DNA of 64,000 nucleotides from Bradyrhizobiaceae bacterium PARB1 (lineage in GTDB: Bacteria; Pseudomonadota; Alphaproteobacteria; Rhizobiales; Xanthobacteraceae): contig NKIY01000005.1 in assembly GCA_002256345.1 (NCBI GenBank), positions 376,485 through 440,484 of the forward strand, in the 5' to 3' direction. The position numbers and the translations under genes were made by a program. The notes under the pieces are model-generated. The model saw nothing but the letters and a program-made list of their open reading frames with translations. It was not told the DNA's origin and did not search any database. Below are positions 41,935-50,320 of the stretch, in pieces. How positions within the stretch are numbered: position 1 is the first letter of the stretch; every line of letters starts with the position of its first letter.

Positions 41935-44480
41935 TCTTTTACCTTCTCGATCAGGGCACTGAGTGCAAACGGCTTCGGCAGGAACGCGAACTGCTGATTC
42001 TCGGGCAGACTCTTCTCGAAGGCTTCCTCGGCATAGCCGGATACGAAGATGATCTTGAGCTCCGGATTGAGGGCGCGCATTTCCTTCAGCAGCGTCGGGC
42101 CGTCCATTTCCGGCATCACCACGTCGGAAACGACGAGATCGATTTCGCGGTTCTGCTCCTCGAACATCTCCAGCGCCTCGACGCCGTTGGAAGCTTCGAC
42201 CACGGTATAGCCACGCGAGCGCAGGCCACGGGCGTTGAGGCCGCGCAGGCCCTCCTCGTCTTCCACCAGCAGGATGGTGCCCTGCCCGGTTAGATCGGCC
42301 TTCGGCTTGGCCGCTTCCTTGGCAGCGATTGCGGCGGCGATAGCCGGATCGGGCGCGGCTTCCTTGTCCTGATGATGGCGTGGCAGGAAGATGCGGAAGG
42401 TGGTGCCCTGCCCTTCCTTGGAGTCCACATAGACGAAGCCGCCGGTCTGCTTGACGATGCCGTACACCGTGGAGAGACCGAGGCCGGTACCCTTGCCGAC
42501 GTCCTTGGTGGAAAAAAACGGCTCGAAAATCTTCTCGACGATCTCGGCGGGAATGCCGGTGCCGGTGTCGGTGACCGCGATCTCCACATAGTCCGCGGAA
42601 GGCATGCCCTTGTAGGCAAGCTTCTCGGCCTGTTCGGTGGAAATATTGCTCGTCCGCACAGTGAGCGAACCGCCATCGGGCATCGCGTCGCGCGCATTGA
42701 CTGTGAGATTCACAATCACCTGTTCGAATTGCGAGATATCCACCTTCACCGGCCATAGATCGCGGCCGTGAACGACCTCCAGCTTCACCTTCTCGCCGAT
42801 CAGGCGCTTCAGGAGCAGGTCGATATCCGAGAGCGCATCGCCGAGATTGAGCACGGTGGGTCGCAACGTCTGGCGGCGCGAGAAGGCGAGCAACTGGCGC
42901 ACCAGCGTCGCCGCACGCGTCGCGTTCTGCTTGATCTGCATGATGTCCTGGAACGACGGATCGGTCGGCTTGTGCGCGTTCAGCAGGAAATCGTTGGCCA
43001 TCATGATGGCCGAGAGCACATTGTTGAAGTCATGCGCGATGCCGCCGGCGAGCTGGCCGATGGTGTCCATCTTCTGCGCCTGGTTGACCTGGTTCTCCAG
43101 CGCGCGGCGCTCGGTGGTCTCCAGCATGTAGACGATGGCGGCTTCAGTCTCGCGCTCCTCTTCCTGCACGGCCGTGACGAAGAACTGCCCCCAGCGCTCC
43201 TTGGCGCCGGCGAGCTGCAGCTCTACTGGCGCAATATCGCCCTGCCCCTGCGCGGCCTGACCGATGGGCGCAAGCAGTTGCGCGCGGTCGCGTTCGTTCA
43301 GCGCGGCGAGGATCGATTTGTTGACGCTGCCATTGTCGTTGAGCGTCTGCGCCAGCTTGGCAAAGCGGGCATTGCCGCGCACAACGGCGCCGCCGAGATC
43401 GACGGTGGCGATGGCCATGGGCGTGTGATCGAAGAAGCGCATGAAGCGCACTTCGGCAGCTCGCTGCGGATCGGAGCGCTCATCACGGGCACGGCTGATC
43501 ACCAACGTACGCGATGCACCCGGCACGCCATCGGCGCCGAAAGCGAGCTTATGATAGAGCCTGACAGGCACAGCCTTGCCGCCGCGCTGCTTCAGATCGA
43601 TGTCGAAGACTTCGGTCTTCACCTCGCCGGGGATCGGCACGATGGAGGTGAGCAGCGAGGCGCCATCGCCGGACACGATGTCCGACAGCTTCAGGCCGCC
43701 GGAGCCGATCTCGGCGAGATCGTGATCGAGGAGGTTTGCGAGCGTCGCGTTGACATAGACGAGCTCGCCTTTCGGATTGACCGAGAAGAAACCGCAAGGC
43801 GCATGATCGAGATATTCGATGGCGTGCTGCAGTTCCTGGAACACGTCCTCCTGACGCTGACGGTCGCGGGTGATGTCGGCCACCGACCACACGGTCGATT
43901 TCGACTCGCGCTTGCCGGTGCCGAGTGGACGCACGCGCATGCGCAGCCAACGGCCATGCGAGCCGTCAGAAACGGTGACCCGCACTTCTTCCTGCTGGCG
44001 TTTGCCCTCGCGGGCAGCCTTGAGCAGGCGGAACACGGCTTCTGAAACATCGGGATTGCCGATGAAGACACGCTCGACGGGCCGGGCTTCCTGCACCGAG
44101 GCGGCGCCCGTCAGGGTGAGGTAAGCAGCATTGGCATAGACCACATGGCCGTGTGCGTCGGTCACCGCGATACCATCGAAGGCACCGTTGGTGACCGCAC
44201 GCATGATCGGGTCTTCGGCTGCGCGGTCGGCGAAGCGGATAATGCCAGCTGCGATGGCGAACAGCATGAACAGGCCGACCATGGCCAGCAGCGCCAGCAG
44301 GCCCAGAATATAGGGCTGCGCTTGGGCGCGACCGAGCGTCATGAAGGCGACGGCGCTCGCGACAATCGCCGCCGCAATCAGCAGAACGAGAACAATGCTG
44401 CCGCTGCGGCGCACCGGCTCCTGACCAGCCTTGGTCTCCGCCAGCGAGATCTGGCCATCGTGGTCGGTCTCGACGCTCAT
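41916..44480 (-). CDS. cckA: Cell-cycle hybrid histidine kinase CckA
   Basis: 854 aa. Two membrane helices (about 28-48 and 56-80), then PAS-like sensor domains (to about 460), the DHp domain with [15 protein letters not shown] (His near 483), a HATPase domain ([34 protein letters not shown]) and a C-terminal receiver ([11 protein letters not shown], phospho-Asp near 786 in [13 protein letters not shown]). This is the full CckA architecture. In alphaproteobacteria it sends phosphate through ChpT to CtrA, which controls cell cycle and flagellar genes. Its place beside flhB matches that role and the CtrA boxes at 48159 and 57153. Confidence 0.95.
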   Translation of the reverse strand: MSVETDHDGQISLAETKAGQEPVRRSGSIVLVLLIAAAIVASAVAFMTLGRAQAQPYILGLLALLAMVGLFMLFAIAAGIIRFADRAAEDPIMRAVTNGAFDGIAVTDAHGHVVYANAAYLTLTGAASVQEARPVERVFIGNPDVSEAVFRLLKAAREGKRQQEEVRVTVSDGSHGRWLRMRVRPLGTGKRESKSTVWSVADITRDRQRQEDVFQELQHAIEYLDHAPCGFFSVNPKGELVYVNATLANLLDHDLAEIGSGGLKLSDIVSGDGASLLTSIVPIPGEVKTEVFDIDLKQRGGKAVPVRLYHKLAFGADGVPGASRTLVISRARDERSDPQRAAEVRFMRFFDHTPMAIATVDLGGAVVRGNARFAKLAQTLNDNGSVNKSILAALNERDRAQLLAPIGQAAQGQGDIAPVELQLAGAKERWGQFFVTAVQEEERETEAAIVYMLETTERRALENQVNQAQKMDTIGQLAGGIAHDFNNVLSAIMMANDFLLNAHKPTDPSFQDIMQIKQNATRAATLVRQLLAFSRRQTLRPTVLNLGDALSDIDLLLKRLIGEKVKLEVVHGRDLWPVKVDISQFEQVIVNLTVNARDAMPDGGSLTVRTSNISTEQAEKLAYKGMPSADYVEIAVTDTGTGIPAEIVEKIFEPFFSTKDVGKGTGLGLSTVYGIVKQTGGFVYVDSKEGQGTTFRIFLPRHHQDKEAAPDPAIAAAIAAKEAAKPKADLTGQGTILLVEDEEGLRGLNARGLRSRGYTVVEASNGVEALEMFEEQNREIDLVVSDVVMPEMDGPTLLKEMRALNPELKIIFVSGYAEEAFEKSLPENQQFAFLPKPFALSALIEKVKETMAPN

Positions 44481-44628
44481 CGGACGGGATATCGCCTATC
44501 TGTCGTGGTTACAGCGCGCGCGGGCGCGCCTCCTGAGTGCCCCAATCGGCTGGGAGCGCGCAAGCGGTTCCGCAGCTCTTTTGCGTCCAACCGGCCGATT
44601 CGCAACGTGTTCCCATACTGCCCGAACA

Positions 44629-45705
44629 TCACGCCGGACGCCCGGAGAGGCCGCGCTTGAGGCCCATGACGTAGCCGATCACCTCGGCCACCGCCTGATA
44701 GTGCTCGGTCGGAATTTCCTCGTCGATCTCAACGGTCGCATAAAGCGCGCGGGCGAGCGGGACATTCTCGACGATCGGGATGTCATGCTTGCCTGCAACT
44801 TCCCTGATCTTGAGCGCGATCGCGTCCATGCCCTTGGCGACGCAGATCGGCGCGGTCATGCCGCGCTCGTATTTCAGCGCCACCGAATAATGGGTCGGGT
44901 TGGTGATGATGACGGAGGCCTGGGGCACGGCGGACATCATACGTTTCTTCATGCTCTGCTGACGCAGTTGCTTGATCTTGCCCTTGATGTGCGGGTCGCC
45001 CTCGGACTGCTTGAACTCCTCCTTCACCTCCTGCAGCGACATCTTCAGCTTTTCGAACCACGTCCGGTACTGGAAGAAGAAGTCGGCGATGGCGACGAAG
45101 GCCAGCATTGCGAGAACGGCGCCCAGCAGCTTCAGCGTCAGGGTCATCGAGATGCCGAGGATCGCGCTTGGGTCGATCCGCACCATGGCATCGAGACGGA
45201 AGCGTTCGGGCCAGAGCACTGCGCACATCACGATTCCAAGGACGATCAGCTTGAACAGGCCCTTGAGGAAGTTCGCGATGGCCTGCTTGCCAAACAGCCG
45301 CTTGGCGCCTTCCATCGGCGAGAGCTTGCTGAATTTCGGCGTCAGACCTTCCGCCGAGAACACCAGGCGGTGCTGCATCAGATTGCCGGCGAGCACGGCG
45401 AGGATCAGAAAAAGAAACGGCATCGCCAGCGTGGACAGCAACGAATAACAGAGCTGCTTCGCCAATTCGACGAGGCCCGGCCCGTCGGTGCGGATCATCC
45501 ACGAATTCTGCAGCAGGTTCTTCATCGGCGTCAGCAGGCCGGTGCCAATCGATGCATGGAATGACGACAGCACGAGTGTGCCGCCGGCCAGCAGGAACCA
45601 GGTATTGACCTCCTGGCTTTTCGCGACATCGCCGCGCTGGTGAGCGTCGTCGAGCTTTTTTTGCGTGGGGTCGTGTGTTTTTTCGTTCTCGCTATCCTCG
45701 GCCAC
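44629..45705 (-). CDS. flhB: Flagellar biosynthesis protein FlhB
   Basis: 358 aa, the switch subunit of the flagellar type III export apparatus. Four membrane helices in the N-terminal part, then a cytoplasmic domain with the autocleavage site NPTH (near residue 270, in VIITNPTHYSVALKY) and KGMDAIALKIREVAGKHDIPIVENVPLARALY. The start has AGGA upstream. It is the last flagellar gene of the flgB-flhB minus-strand run; fliR ends 11 bp upstream. The gene is followed by cckA after 148 bp. Confidence 0.97.
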   Translation of the reverse strand: MAEDSENEKTHDPTQKKLDDAHQRGDVAKSQEVNTWFLLAGGTLVLSSFHASIGTGLLTPMKNLLQNSWMIRTDGPGLVELAKQLCYSLLSTLAMPFLFLILAVLAGNLMQHRLVFSAEGLTPKFSKLSPMEGAKRLFGKQAIANFLKGLFKLIVLGIVMCAVLWPERFRLDAMVRIDPSAILGISMTLTLKLLGAVLAMLAFVAIADFFFQYRTWFEKLKMSLQEVKEEFKQSEGDPHIKGKIKQLRQQSMKKRMMSAVPQASVIITNPTHYSVALKYERGMTAPICVAKGMDAIALKIREVAGKHDIPIVENVPLARALYATVEIDEEIPTEHYQAVAEVIGYVMGLKRGLSGRPA

Positions 45706-45715
45706 AGGCGTCCTC

Positions 45716-46486
45716 CTACATCCGCGGCATCAGCTGGTGCATCACACCCGCGAAGTAATCCATGTAGGTGCCCATCATGGCCGAGAGCACTAGCGCGAAG
45801 ATCAGGAAGCCGATCATGATAGAAAGCGGCACGCCGACGAAATACACCTGCATCTGCGGCATCAGGCGCGCCAGCACGCCGAGCCCCATATTGAAGACGA
45901 GACCGAACACCAGGAAAGGCGCTGAAAGCTGGATGCCGATCCTGAAGGCCGCGGTGAAGGCATCGGTCGCGAGTTTGGCAACATCGCCCGTGGGCAGGAT
46001 CTCGCCGGGCGAGAAAATCTTGTAGCTGTCGCTGAGTGCTGCAATCACGAGGTGATGCGTATCGGTGGCGAAGATCAGCGTCATGCCGAGCAGGTTGAGG
46101 AAATTGCCGATCAGCACGCCCTGCTGGCCCTGCGTCGGATCCACCGAGGTGACGAAACCGAGGCCGAGCTGCTGCGCGATCACCGAACCGGCCACCGACA
46201 GCGCCGAAATGGTGACGCGTGCGGTGGCGCCGAGCACGATGCCAATGACGATCTCGCGCAGCATCAGCACCAGCATCGGCGCGATCGAGGTCATATCGAC
46301 ATTATAGCCGGCGCGGTGGGCCGGCAGCATGATCAGTGTCAGCGCCAGGGCGATCGACAGCTTGATGCGCATCGGAATGTTGCTTTCGCCGAAGCCGGGC
46401 AACAGCATCACCATGGCGCCGACGCGGGCGAACACCAGCATGAAGGCGGCAGCGAGAGCTGGCAGGAGCGAAATGTCGATACGCAT
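45716..46486 (-). CDS. fliR: Flagellar biosynthetic protein FliR
   Basis: 256 aa of export-gate membrane protein. Typical blocks are FARVGAMVMLLPGFGESNIPMRIKLSIALALTLI and DTHHLVIAALSDSYKIFSPGE, and a hydrophobic C-terminus. It assembles with FliP and FliQ. Between fliQ (12 bp) and flhB (10 bp), so co-transcribed. Confidence 0.97.
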   Translation of the reverse strand: MRIDISLLPALAAAFMLVFARVGAMVMLLPGFGESNIPMRIKLSIALALTLIMLPAHRAGYNVDMTSIAPMLVLMLREIVIGIVLGATARVTISALSVAGSVIAQQLGLGFVTSVDPTQGQQGVLIGNFLNLLGMTLIFATDTHHLVIAALSDSYKIFSPGEILPTGDVAKLATDAFTAAFRIGIQLSAPFLVFGLVFNMGLGVLARLMPQMQVYFVGVPLSIMIGFLIFALVLSAMMGTYMDYFAGVMHQLMPRM

Positions 46487-46498
46487 GAAGGATGTGTA

Positions 46499-46762
46499 TC
46501 ACCCCCCGATGATTCGCGACGATATCCGCATCATGTAGCTCGACAGCGTATCGCCCATGAAAGGTAACGCCAGCATCATGGTGGCAAAGACGGCAAGGAT
46601 CTTCGGGACGAAGACCAGCGACTGTTCCTGCACCTGGGTCAGTGCCTGAACGAGCGAGATCACCACGCCGACGACGAGGCCAACAACCATCAGAGGTCCG
46701 GAGACCAGCACGATAGTCCAGATCGCATCGCGGGCGACGTCGAGGGTTTCGGGGCCGGTCAT
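46499..46762 (-). CDS. fliQ: Flagellar biosynthetic protein FliQ
   Basis: 87 aa, the usual length, with two membrane helices (TIVLVSGPLMVVGLVVGVVISLVQALTQVQEQSLVFVPK and LAVFATMMLALPFMGDTL). Export-gate subunit with FliP and FliR. GGAA precedes the start. A palindromic repeat (family A) lies between it and fliE. Confidence 0.96.
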   Translation of the reverse strand: MTGPETLDVARDAIWTIVLVSGPLMVVGLVVGVVISLVQALTQVQEQSLVFVPKILAVFATMMLALPFMGDTLSSYMMRISSRIIGG

Positions 46763-46776
46763 GGGAACGTTCCTTA

Positions 46777-46887
46777 GTTACTCAGTCCCTCATGGTGAGG
46801 AGGCGCACAGCGCCGTCTCGAACCATGAGTTGGGAAGGTCCATCGCCATCCTTCGAGACGCGGCCTGCGACCGCTCCTCAGGATGAC
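46777..46887. repeat. Dispersed palindromic repeat, family A, copy 3
   Basis: GTTACTCAGTCCCTCATGG, CGTCTCGAACCATGAG, ATCCTTCGAGACG and CTCCTCAGGATGA repeat the pattern seen at 7182-7320. It splits fliE from fliQ inside a flagellar operon, so it is transcribed with it. Confidence 0.85.
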
Positions 46888-46894
46888 GGCAAAG

Positions 46895-47218
46895 CTAGAT
46901 CTGCATCTTCAAAATGTCTTCGTAGGACTGGATGACGCGATCGCGGACTGAAACCAGTGTCGAAACGGCGACGTCGGTCTCGGCCACCGCGGTGACGACA
47001 TCCATGACATTCGCCTTGCCATTGGCCATGGCGACGGTCTGCGCATCCGACTTGCGGCCGGCATCGAGCACGCTGCCCAGCGCCTCCTTGAGGACGGCGC
47101 CGAAGGACGGGCCGGCGCCGCTGTCCGCGACCTTATTGAGACCGCCGACGCCGCCCGCGCCGTCCATGATACGGGCGAGACTGGCATAGGCATTCGCGGC
47201 GACATTCGGGGCTGCCAT
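46895..47218 (-). CDS. fliE: Flagellar hook-basal body complex protein FliE
   Basis: 107 aa. The C-terminal block is family-typical: FGAVLKEALGSVLDAGRKSDAQTVAMANGKANVMDVVTAVAETDVAVSTLVSVRDRVIQSYEDILKMQI. FliE joins the MS ring to the rod. It is 14 bp after flgC. Confidence 0.95.
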   Translation of the reverse strand: MAAPNVAANAYASLARIMDGAGGVGGLNKVADSGAGPSFGAVLKEALGSVLDAGRKSDAQTVAMANGKANVMDVVTAVAETDVAVSTLVSVRDRVIQSYEDILKMQI

Positions 47219-47232
47219 GATGGGTGTCCTGT

Positions 47233-47658
47233 TCAGGCCTTGAGGATATCGAGGGTGCGCTGGATCATCCGGCGCGTGGCGCTGATGATGTTGAGATTGG
47301 CCTCATAGGAGCGCTGGGCTTCCTTCATGTCGGTCATCTCAACCAGCGAATTGACGTTGGGCACCTTGACGTTGCCGGCCGCATCCGCTGCGGGATTGCC
47401 CGGCTCGTAACGCGTCGGAAAGGCCGACATGTCCGGCCGCACACGGCCGAGACCAACGGTGCGGGCGTCGAGGGTACGATCGAGTTCGGAGGTGAAGGTC
47501 GGCACCTTGCGGCGATACGGATCGCCGCCGGGGGTCTGCGCGGTCGACTGCGCATTGGCGATATTTTCCGAGATGACGCGCATGCGACCGGCCTGGGCTC
47601 GGAGGCCCGAGGTCGCAATCCCCATCGATCTGGCGAAGTCACTGCTGTTGTCGCTCAT
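47233..47658 (-). CDS. flgC: Flagellar basal-body rod protein FlgC
   Basis: 141 aa. Starts with SMGIATSGLRAQAGRMRVISENIANAQST (the rod protein N-terminal motif) and ends TDMKEAQRSYEANLNIISATRRMIQRTLDILKA, the closing amphipathic helix. Proximal rod component. 25 bp after flgB; GAGGGG precedes the start. Confidence 0.97.
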   Translation of the reverse strand: MSDNSSDFARSMGIATSGLRAQAGRMRVISENIANAQSTAQTPGGDPYRRKVPTFTSELDRTLDARTVGLGRVRPDMSAFPTRYEPGNPAADAAGNVKVPNVNSLVEMTDMKEAQRSYEANLNIISATRRMIQRTLDILKA

Positions 47659-47683
47659 ATACCCCTCCTCTCAGCCTCAAAGC

Positions 47684-48094
47684 TCAGCGCTTGCCGATCG
47701 CGGTCTTCAGGAGACCGAGGCTGCGGCTGTAGAGCGAACTCGCCGCGGCGAAATCCATCTGGTTGGCGGAGACCTTCAACATTTCGTCTTCGAGATTGAC
47801 GGCGTTGCCAGCGGGGCGCGTCTCGTAGCCTGTGCGGCCGTTGACATCGAAATTGGCAGGTGCGCCGGATGGGCTGATATTGACGCCCTGGGCGCGCATC
47901 ATCGGGAGCGTGCCCATGGCGCCACCAGCCGCAGCACCGCCGGCCTTGTCGAATTTCGGCTCGACCAGATCGCGCGGCCTGAACCTTGGCGTATCGGAAT
48001 TGGCGACATTCTCAGCCAGTACACGCTGACGTTCCTGATGCCACTGCATCTTGGTGCGCAGCACCGACAACATCGGCAGGTCGCTGATCGCCAT
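47684..48094 (-). CDS. flgB: Flagellar basal-body rod protein FlgB
   Basis: 136 aa from MAISDLPMLS (48094), with GGAGAA upstream; a frame to 48112 adds six residues without a ribosome site. Contains RQRVLAENVANSDTPRFRPRDL and a C-terminal helix ANQMDFAAASSLYSRSLGLLKTAIGKR. It is the first gene of flgBC-fliEQR-flhB. A perfect CtrA box lies 65-80 bp upstream. Confidence 0.96.
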   Translation of the reverse strand: MAISDLPMLSVLRTKMQWHQERQRVLAENVANSDTPRFRPRDLVEPKFDKAGGAAAGGAMGTLPMMRAQGVNISPSGAPANFDVNGRTGYETRPAGNAVNLEDEMLKVSANQMDFAAASSLYSRSLGLLKTAIGKR

Positions 48095-48158
48095 CGGACT
48101 TCTCCGCTCCACCCGGACGCCTTGTCCGAAGCTAGGCAGAAATTTGCCGGCTGCATGG

Positions 48159-48174
48159 TTAATAACCGGTTAAC
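48159..48174. promoter_or_regulatory. CtrA box upstream of flgB
   Basis: TTAATAACCGGTTAAC fits TTAA-N7-TTAAC exactly on the plus strand, and the minus strand reads TTAACCGGTTATTAACC, also a full match. It lies 65-80 bp before the flgB ATG. Confidence 0.8.
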
Positions 48175-48345
48175 TCCCGGCGCAGATGATTACCGAAACG
48201 TAAAGCAATCCCGTAAAATACGGAATTATTGCGCCTCGCATCGCTTTTTCGCCCGAATTGCCCGATTAACCACAAAGCTCAGCCACGCGACGGGGCGGCT
48301 AGAAGTCGTTTTGGCTGCGGCGATTCATAGTTTATTGTTAACCAT

Positions 48346-48363
48346 CGGCAGTTTCTGCCGGGG
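48346..48363 (-). promoter_or_regulatory. Shared 18-bp flagellar element, copy near fliO
   Basis: Minus strand reads CCCCGGCAGAAACTGCCG, differing at one base from the plus-strand copy at 62909-62926. Internally palindromic (CGGCA...TGCCG). An enhancer site for FlbD-like activators is my inference. Confidence 0.6.
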
Positions 48364-48377
48364 GCGTTAACAGTCGG

Positions 48378-48393
48378 GGGCACGATTCCCGCG
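48378..48393 (+). promoter_or_regulatory. Weak sigma-54-like element before fliO
   Basis: GGGCACGATTCCCGCG has GG and GC at the correct 10-bp spacing but departs from the consensus TTGC. It lies 84 bp before fliO. Confidence 0.4.
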
Positions 48394-48476
48394 TTGTCCG
48401 GCCTGCACCGATCACGGAATCGGCAGGCGTCGGGCACGCGAGCGGAGCCAGCCGCCGTCTGTCTGGGGATTTTGGG

Positions 48477-49553
48477 ATGCAACAACCGGTCACTTTCATT
48501 CTTGCCTTCGTCTTCGTGCTGGCACTGATCGGCCTCGCAGCCTGGCTGGTGCGCCGGTTCGGCGGCAACCGGCTCGGCGCGAATTCTGCACGCGGGCGGA
48601 TGCCGCGCCTCGCCGTGATCGACGCGGCCGCCGTCGATGGCCGCCGTCGCCTCGTTCTCGTGCGCCGCGACAATGTCGAGCATCTTCTGATGATCGGCGG
48701 CCCCTCGGACATCGTGGTTGAACCGAATATCGTCCGCGCAGCGTCCGGCCGTGATCAAGCCCCCCAGCGCGAAACCGCCCGCGGCCCGTCTTTCGCCGAT
48801 ACGCCGAGCTGGACTCCGCCGGAGCCAGTCGAACTCGCCTCCGAACCGGAAGTCGCTCCTGAGCCCGCACCAGCGCGCCCGGCCCGTCCGTCCTTTGTCG
48901 AAGAGCCGCGCCGCCCGGCAGCGGCCGTGCTGCCCGAGCGTCGTCCGGAACCAACGATTGCCCCTGTGACGCCCGAGCCGCCCCGTCCGGAACCTCGCCT
49001 TGAACCTACGCCTGCCCCCGCGCCGCAGCGTGAGCCGGCTTTGCTCCGTGCGTCCCGCAGCGAGACGCCGCGTTCCGAGATGCCGCGCAGCGAGCCGATG
49101 ATGCCGCGCCCGATGCGCGCCGATCCGCCGATCCGCACCACGCCGCCAGCCCGCCCGCTCGAGCGCGCCAATATCTCCGCGCCGCCGGTTGCCGCCGCGA
49201 AGCCGGAAGTGCCGGCTGTGACGCCGCCGGTCGCTTCCACAACGCCATCGACGCCGGCTGCGATTTCGGCCGCCGATCAGAACCTCGCCGATATGGCCCA
49301 GCGCCTCGAAGCTGCGCTGCGTCGCCCGTCCAGCGAGCCGAGCCGTTCGGAAGCCCCCGAACCGCGTGTCGGTGCACCATCGGTCGCGCCCGATGCACCG
49401 GCCACAGCGCCGCGTCCACGAGCACCGGAAGTCTCGATCGCCAGTGCAAGCCGCAGCGAAGCGCCGGCGGTGACGCCGCCAACCAAGTCGGGCTTCGAGA
49501 ATCTCGAAGACGAGATGGCCTCCCTGCTGGGACGGCCGAAGTCGTCTTCGTGA
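48477..49553 (+). CDS. fliO: Flagellar protein FliO with long proline-rich extension
   Basis: 358 aa. Residues 1-90 fit FliO: one membrane helix (VTFILAFVFVLALIGLAAWLV) and a small soluble domain (RMPRLAVIDAAAVDGRRRLVLVRRDNVEHLLMIGGPSDIVVE). Residues 95-358 are a long low-complexity region rich in Pro, Ala, Glu and Arg with repeated RSE and PRSE units, ending LEDEMASLLGRPK. FliO guides FliP assembly; this extension is much longer than in enterics. GGGGATTTTGGG precedes the ATG. The stop overlaps the GTG start of fliP. Confidence 0.88.
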   Translation: MQQPVTFILAFVFVLALIGLAAWLVRRFGGNRLGANSARGRMPRLAVIDAAAVDGRRRLVLVRRDNVEHLLMIGGPSDIVVEPNIVRAASGRDQAPQRETARGPSFADTPSWTPPEPVELASEPEVAPEPAPARPARPSFVEEPRRPAAAVLPERRPEPTIAPVTPEPPRPEPRLEPTPAPAPQREPALLRASRSETPRSEMPRSEPMMPRPMRADPPIRTTPPARPLERANISAPPVAAAKPEVPAVTPPVASTTPSTPAAISAADQNLADMAQRLEAALRRPSSEPSRSEAPEPRVGAPSVAPDAPATAPRPRAPEVSIASASRSEAPAVTPPTKSGFENLEDEMASLLGRPKSSS

Positions 49554-50302
49554 GGCCGGCCAACCTTCCGCGTAGAGTATTTTTCACCTCCGTTCTGATC
49601 ACCGCCGGGCTCTTGGCCAGCCCGGCGATGGCGCAGGATATCAGCATCAATCTCGGCGGCGGTGGCGGCGGCGTCACCGAACGCGCCGTGCAGATGATCG
49701 CACTCTTGACGGTGCTGTCGATCGCACCGTCGATCCTGATCATGATGACGTCGTTCACGCGCATCGTGGTCGTGCTGTCGCTGCTGCGCACGGCGCTCGG
49801 CACCGCGACGGCACCGCCGAACACGGTGATCGTGGCGCTCGCCATGTTCCTCACCGCCTTCGTGATGGGGCCGGTGCTGCAGAAATCCTATGACGACGGC
49901 ATCAAGCCGCTGATCGCCAACGACATCACCGTCGAGCAGGCGCTGGTCCGCGCCGCAGGTCCGCTGCGCACCTTTATGCAGAAGAACGTGCGCGAGAAGG
50001 ACGTGAAGCTGTTCATGGACCTGTCGGGCGAACCGCCACCGGCGACACCCGACGAGATGTCCCTGCGCATTCTCGTTCCGGCCTTCATGATCTCGGAACT
50101 GAAGCGCGCGTTCGAAATTGGCTTCCTGCTGTTCCTGCCGTTCCTGATCATCGACCTCGTGGTGGCCTCGGTGCTGATGGCAATGGGCATGATGATGTTG
50201 CCCCCGGCCGTGGTGTCACTGCCGTTCAAGCTGATCTTCTTCGTGCTGGTGGACGGCTGGTCGCTAGTGGCGGGCAGTCTGGTGCAAAGTTACGGGCAGT
50301 AG
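49550..50302 (+). CDS. fliP: Flagellar biosynthetic protein FliP
   Basis: 250 aa, export-gate subunit with a cleavable signal (LLASPAMA), then ERAVQMIALLTVLSIAPSILIMMTSFTRIVVVLSLLRTALG and a C-terminal LFLPFLIIDLVVASVLMAMGMMML plus KLIFFVLVDGWSLVAGSL, all classical. The GTG start overlaps the fliO stop by 4 bp (GTGA). Converges with the following minus-strand gene. Confidence 0.97.
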   Translation: MRPANLPRRVFFTSVLITAGLLASPAMAQDISINLGGGGGGVTERAVQMIALLTVLSIAPSILIMMTSFTRIVVVLSLLRTALGTATAPPNTVIVALAMFLTAFVMGPVLQKSYDDGIKPLIANDITVEQALVRAAGPLRTFMQKNVREKDVKLFMDLSGEPPPATPDEMSLRILVPAFMISELKRAFEIGFLLFLPFLIIDLVVASVLMAMGMMMLPPAVVSLPFKLIFFVLVDGWSLVAGSLVQSYGQ

Positions 50303-50320
50303 CGAGCGACCAAGCGTACG

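Larger units (their letters stand above)
48175..48476. promoter_or_regulatory. flgB-fliO divergent control region
   Basis: Part of a 382-bp spacer without genes. Besides the CtrA box at its left edge it holds TTAAC half-sites (about 48264, 48338, 48367), the 18-bp flagellar element at 48346-48363, and a weak sigma-54-like pair at 48378-48393. Confidence 0.6.

Noticed and set aside
42768-44045. A 425-codon plus-strand frame across cckA
   Set aside because: Antisense shadow of a convincing CckA gene; no ribosome site and no recognisable domain.
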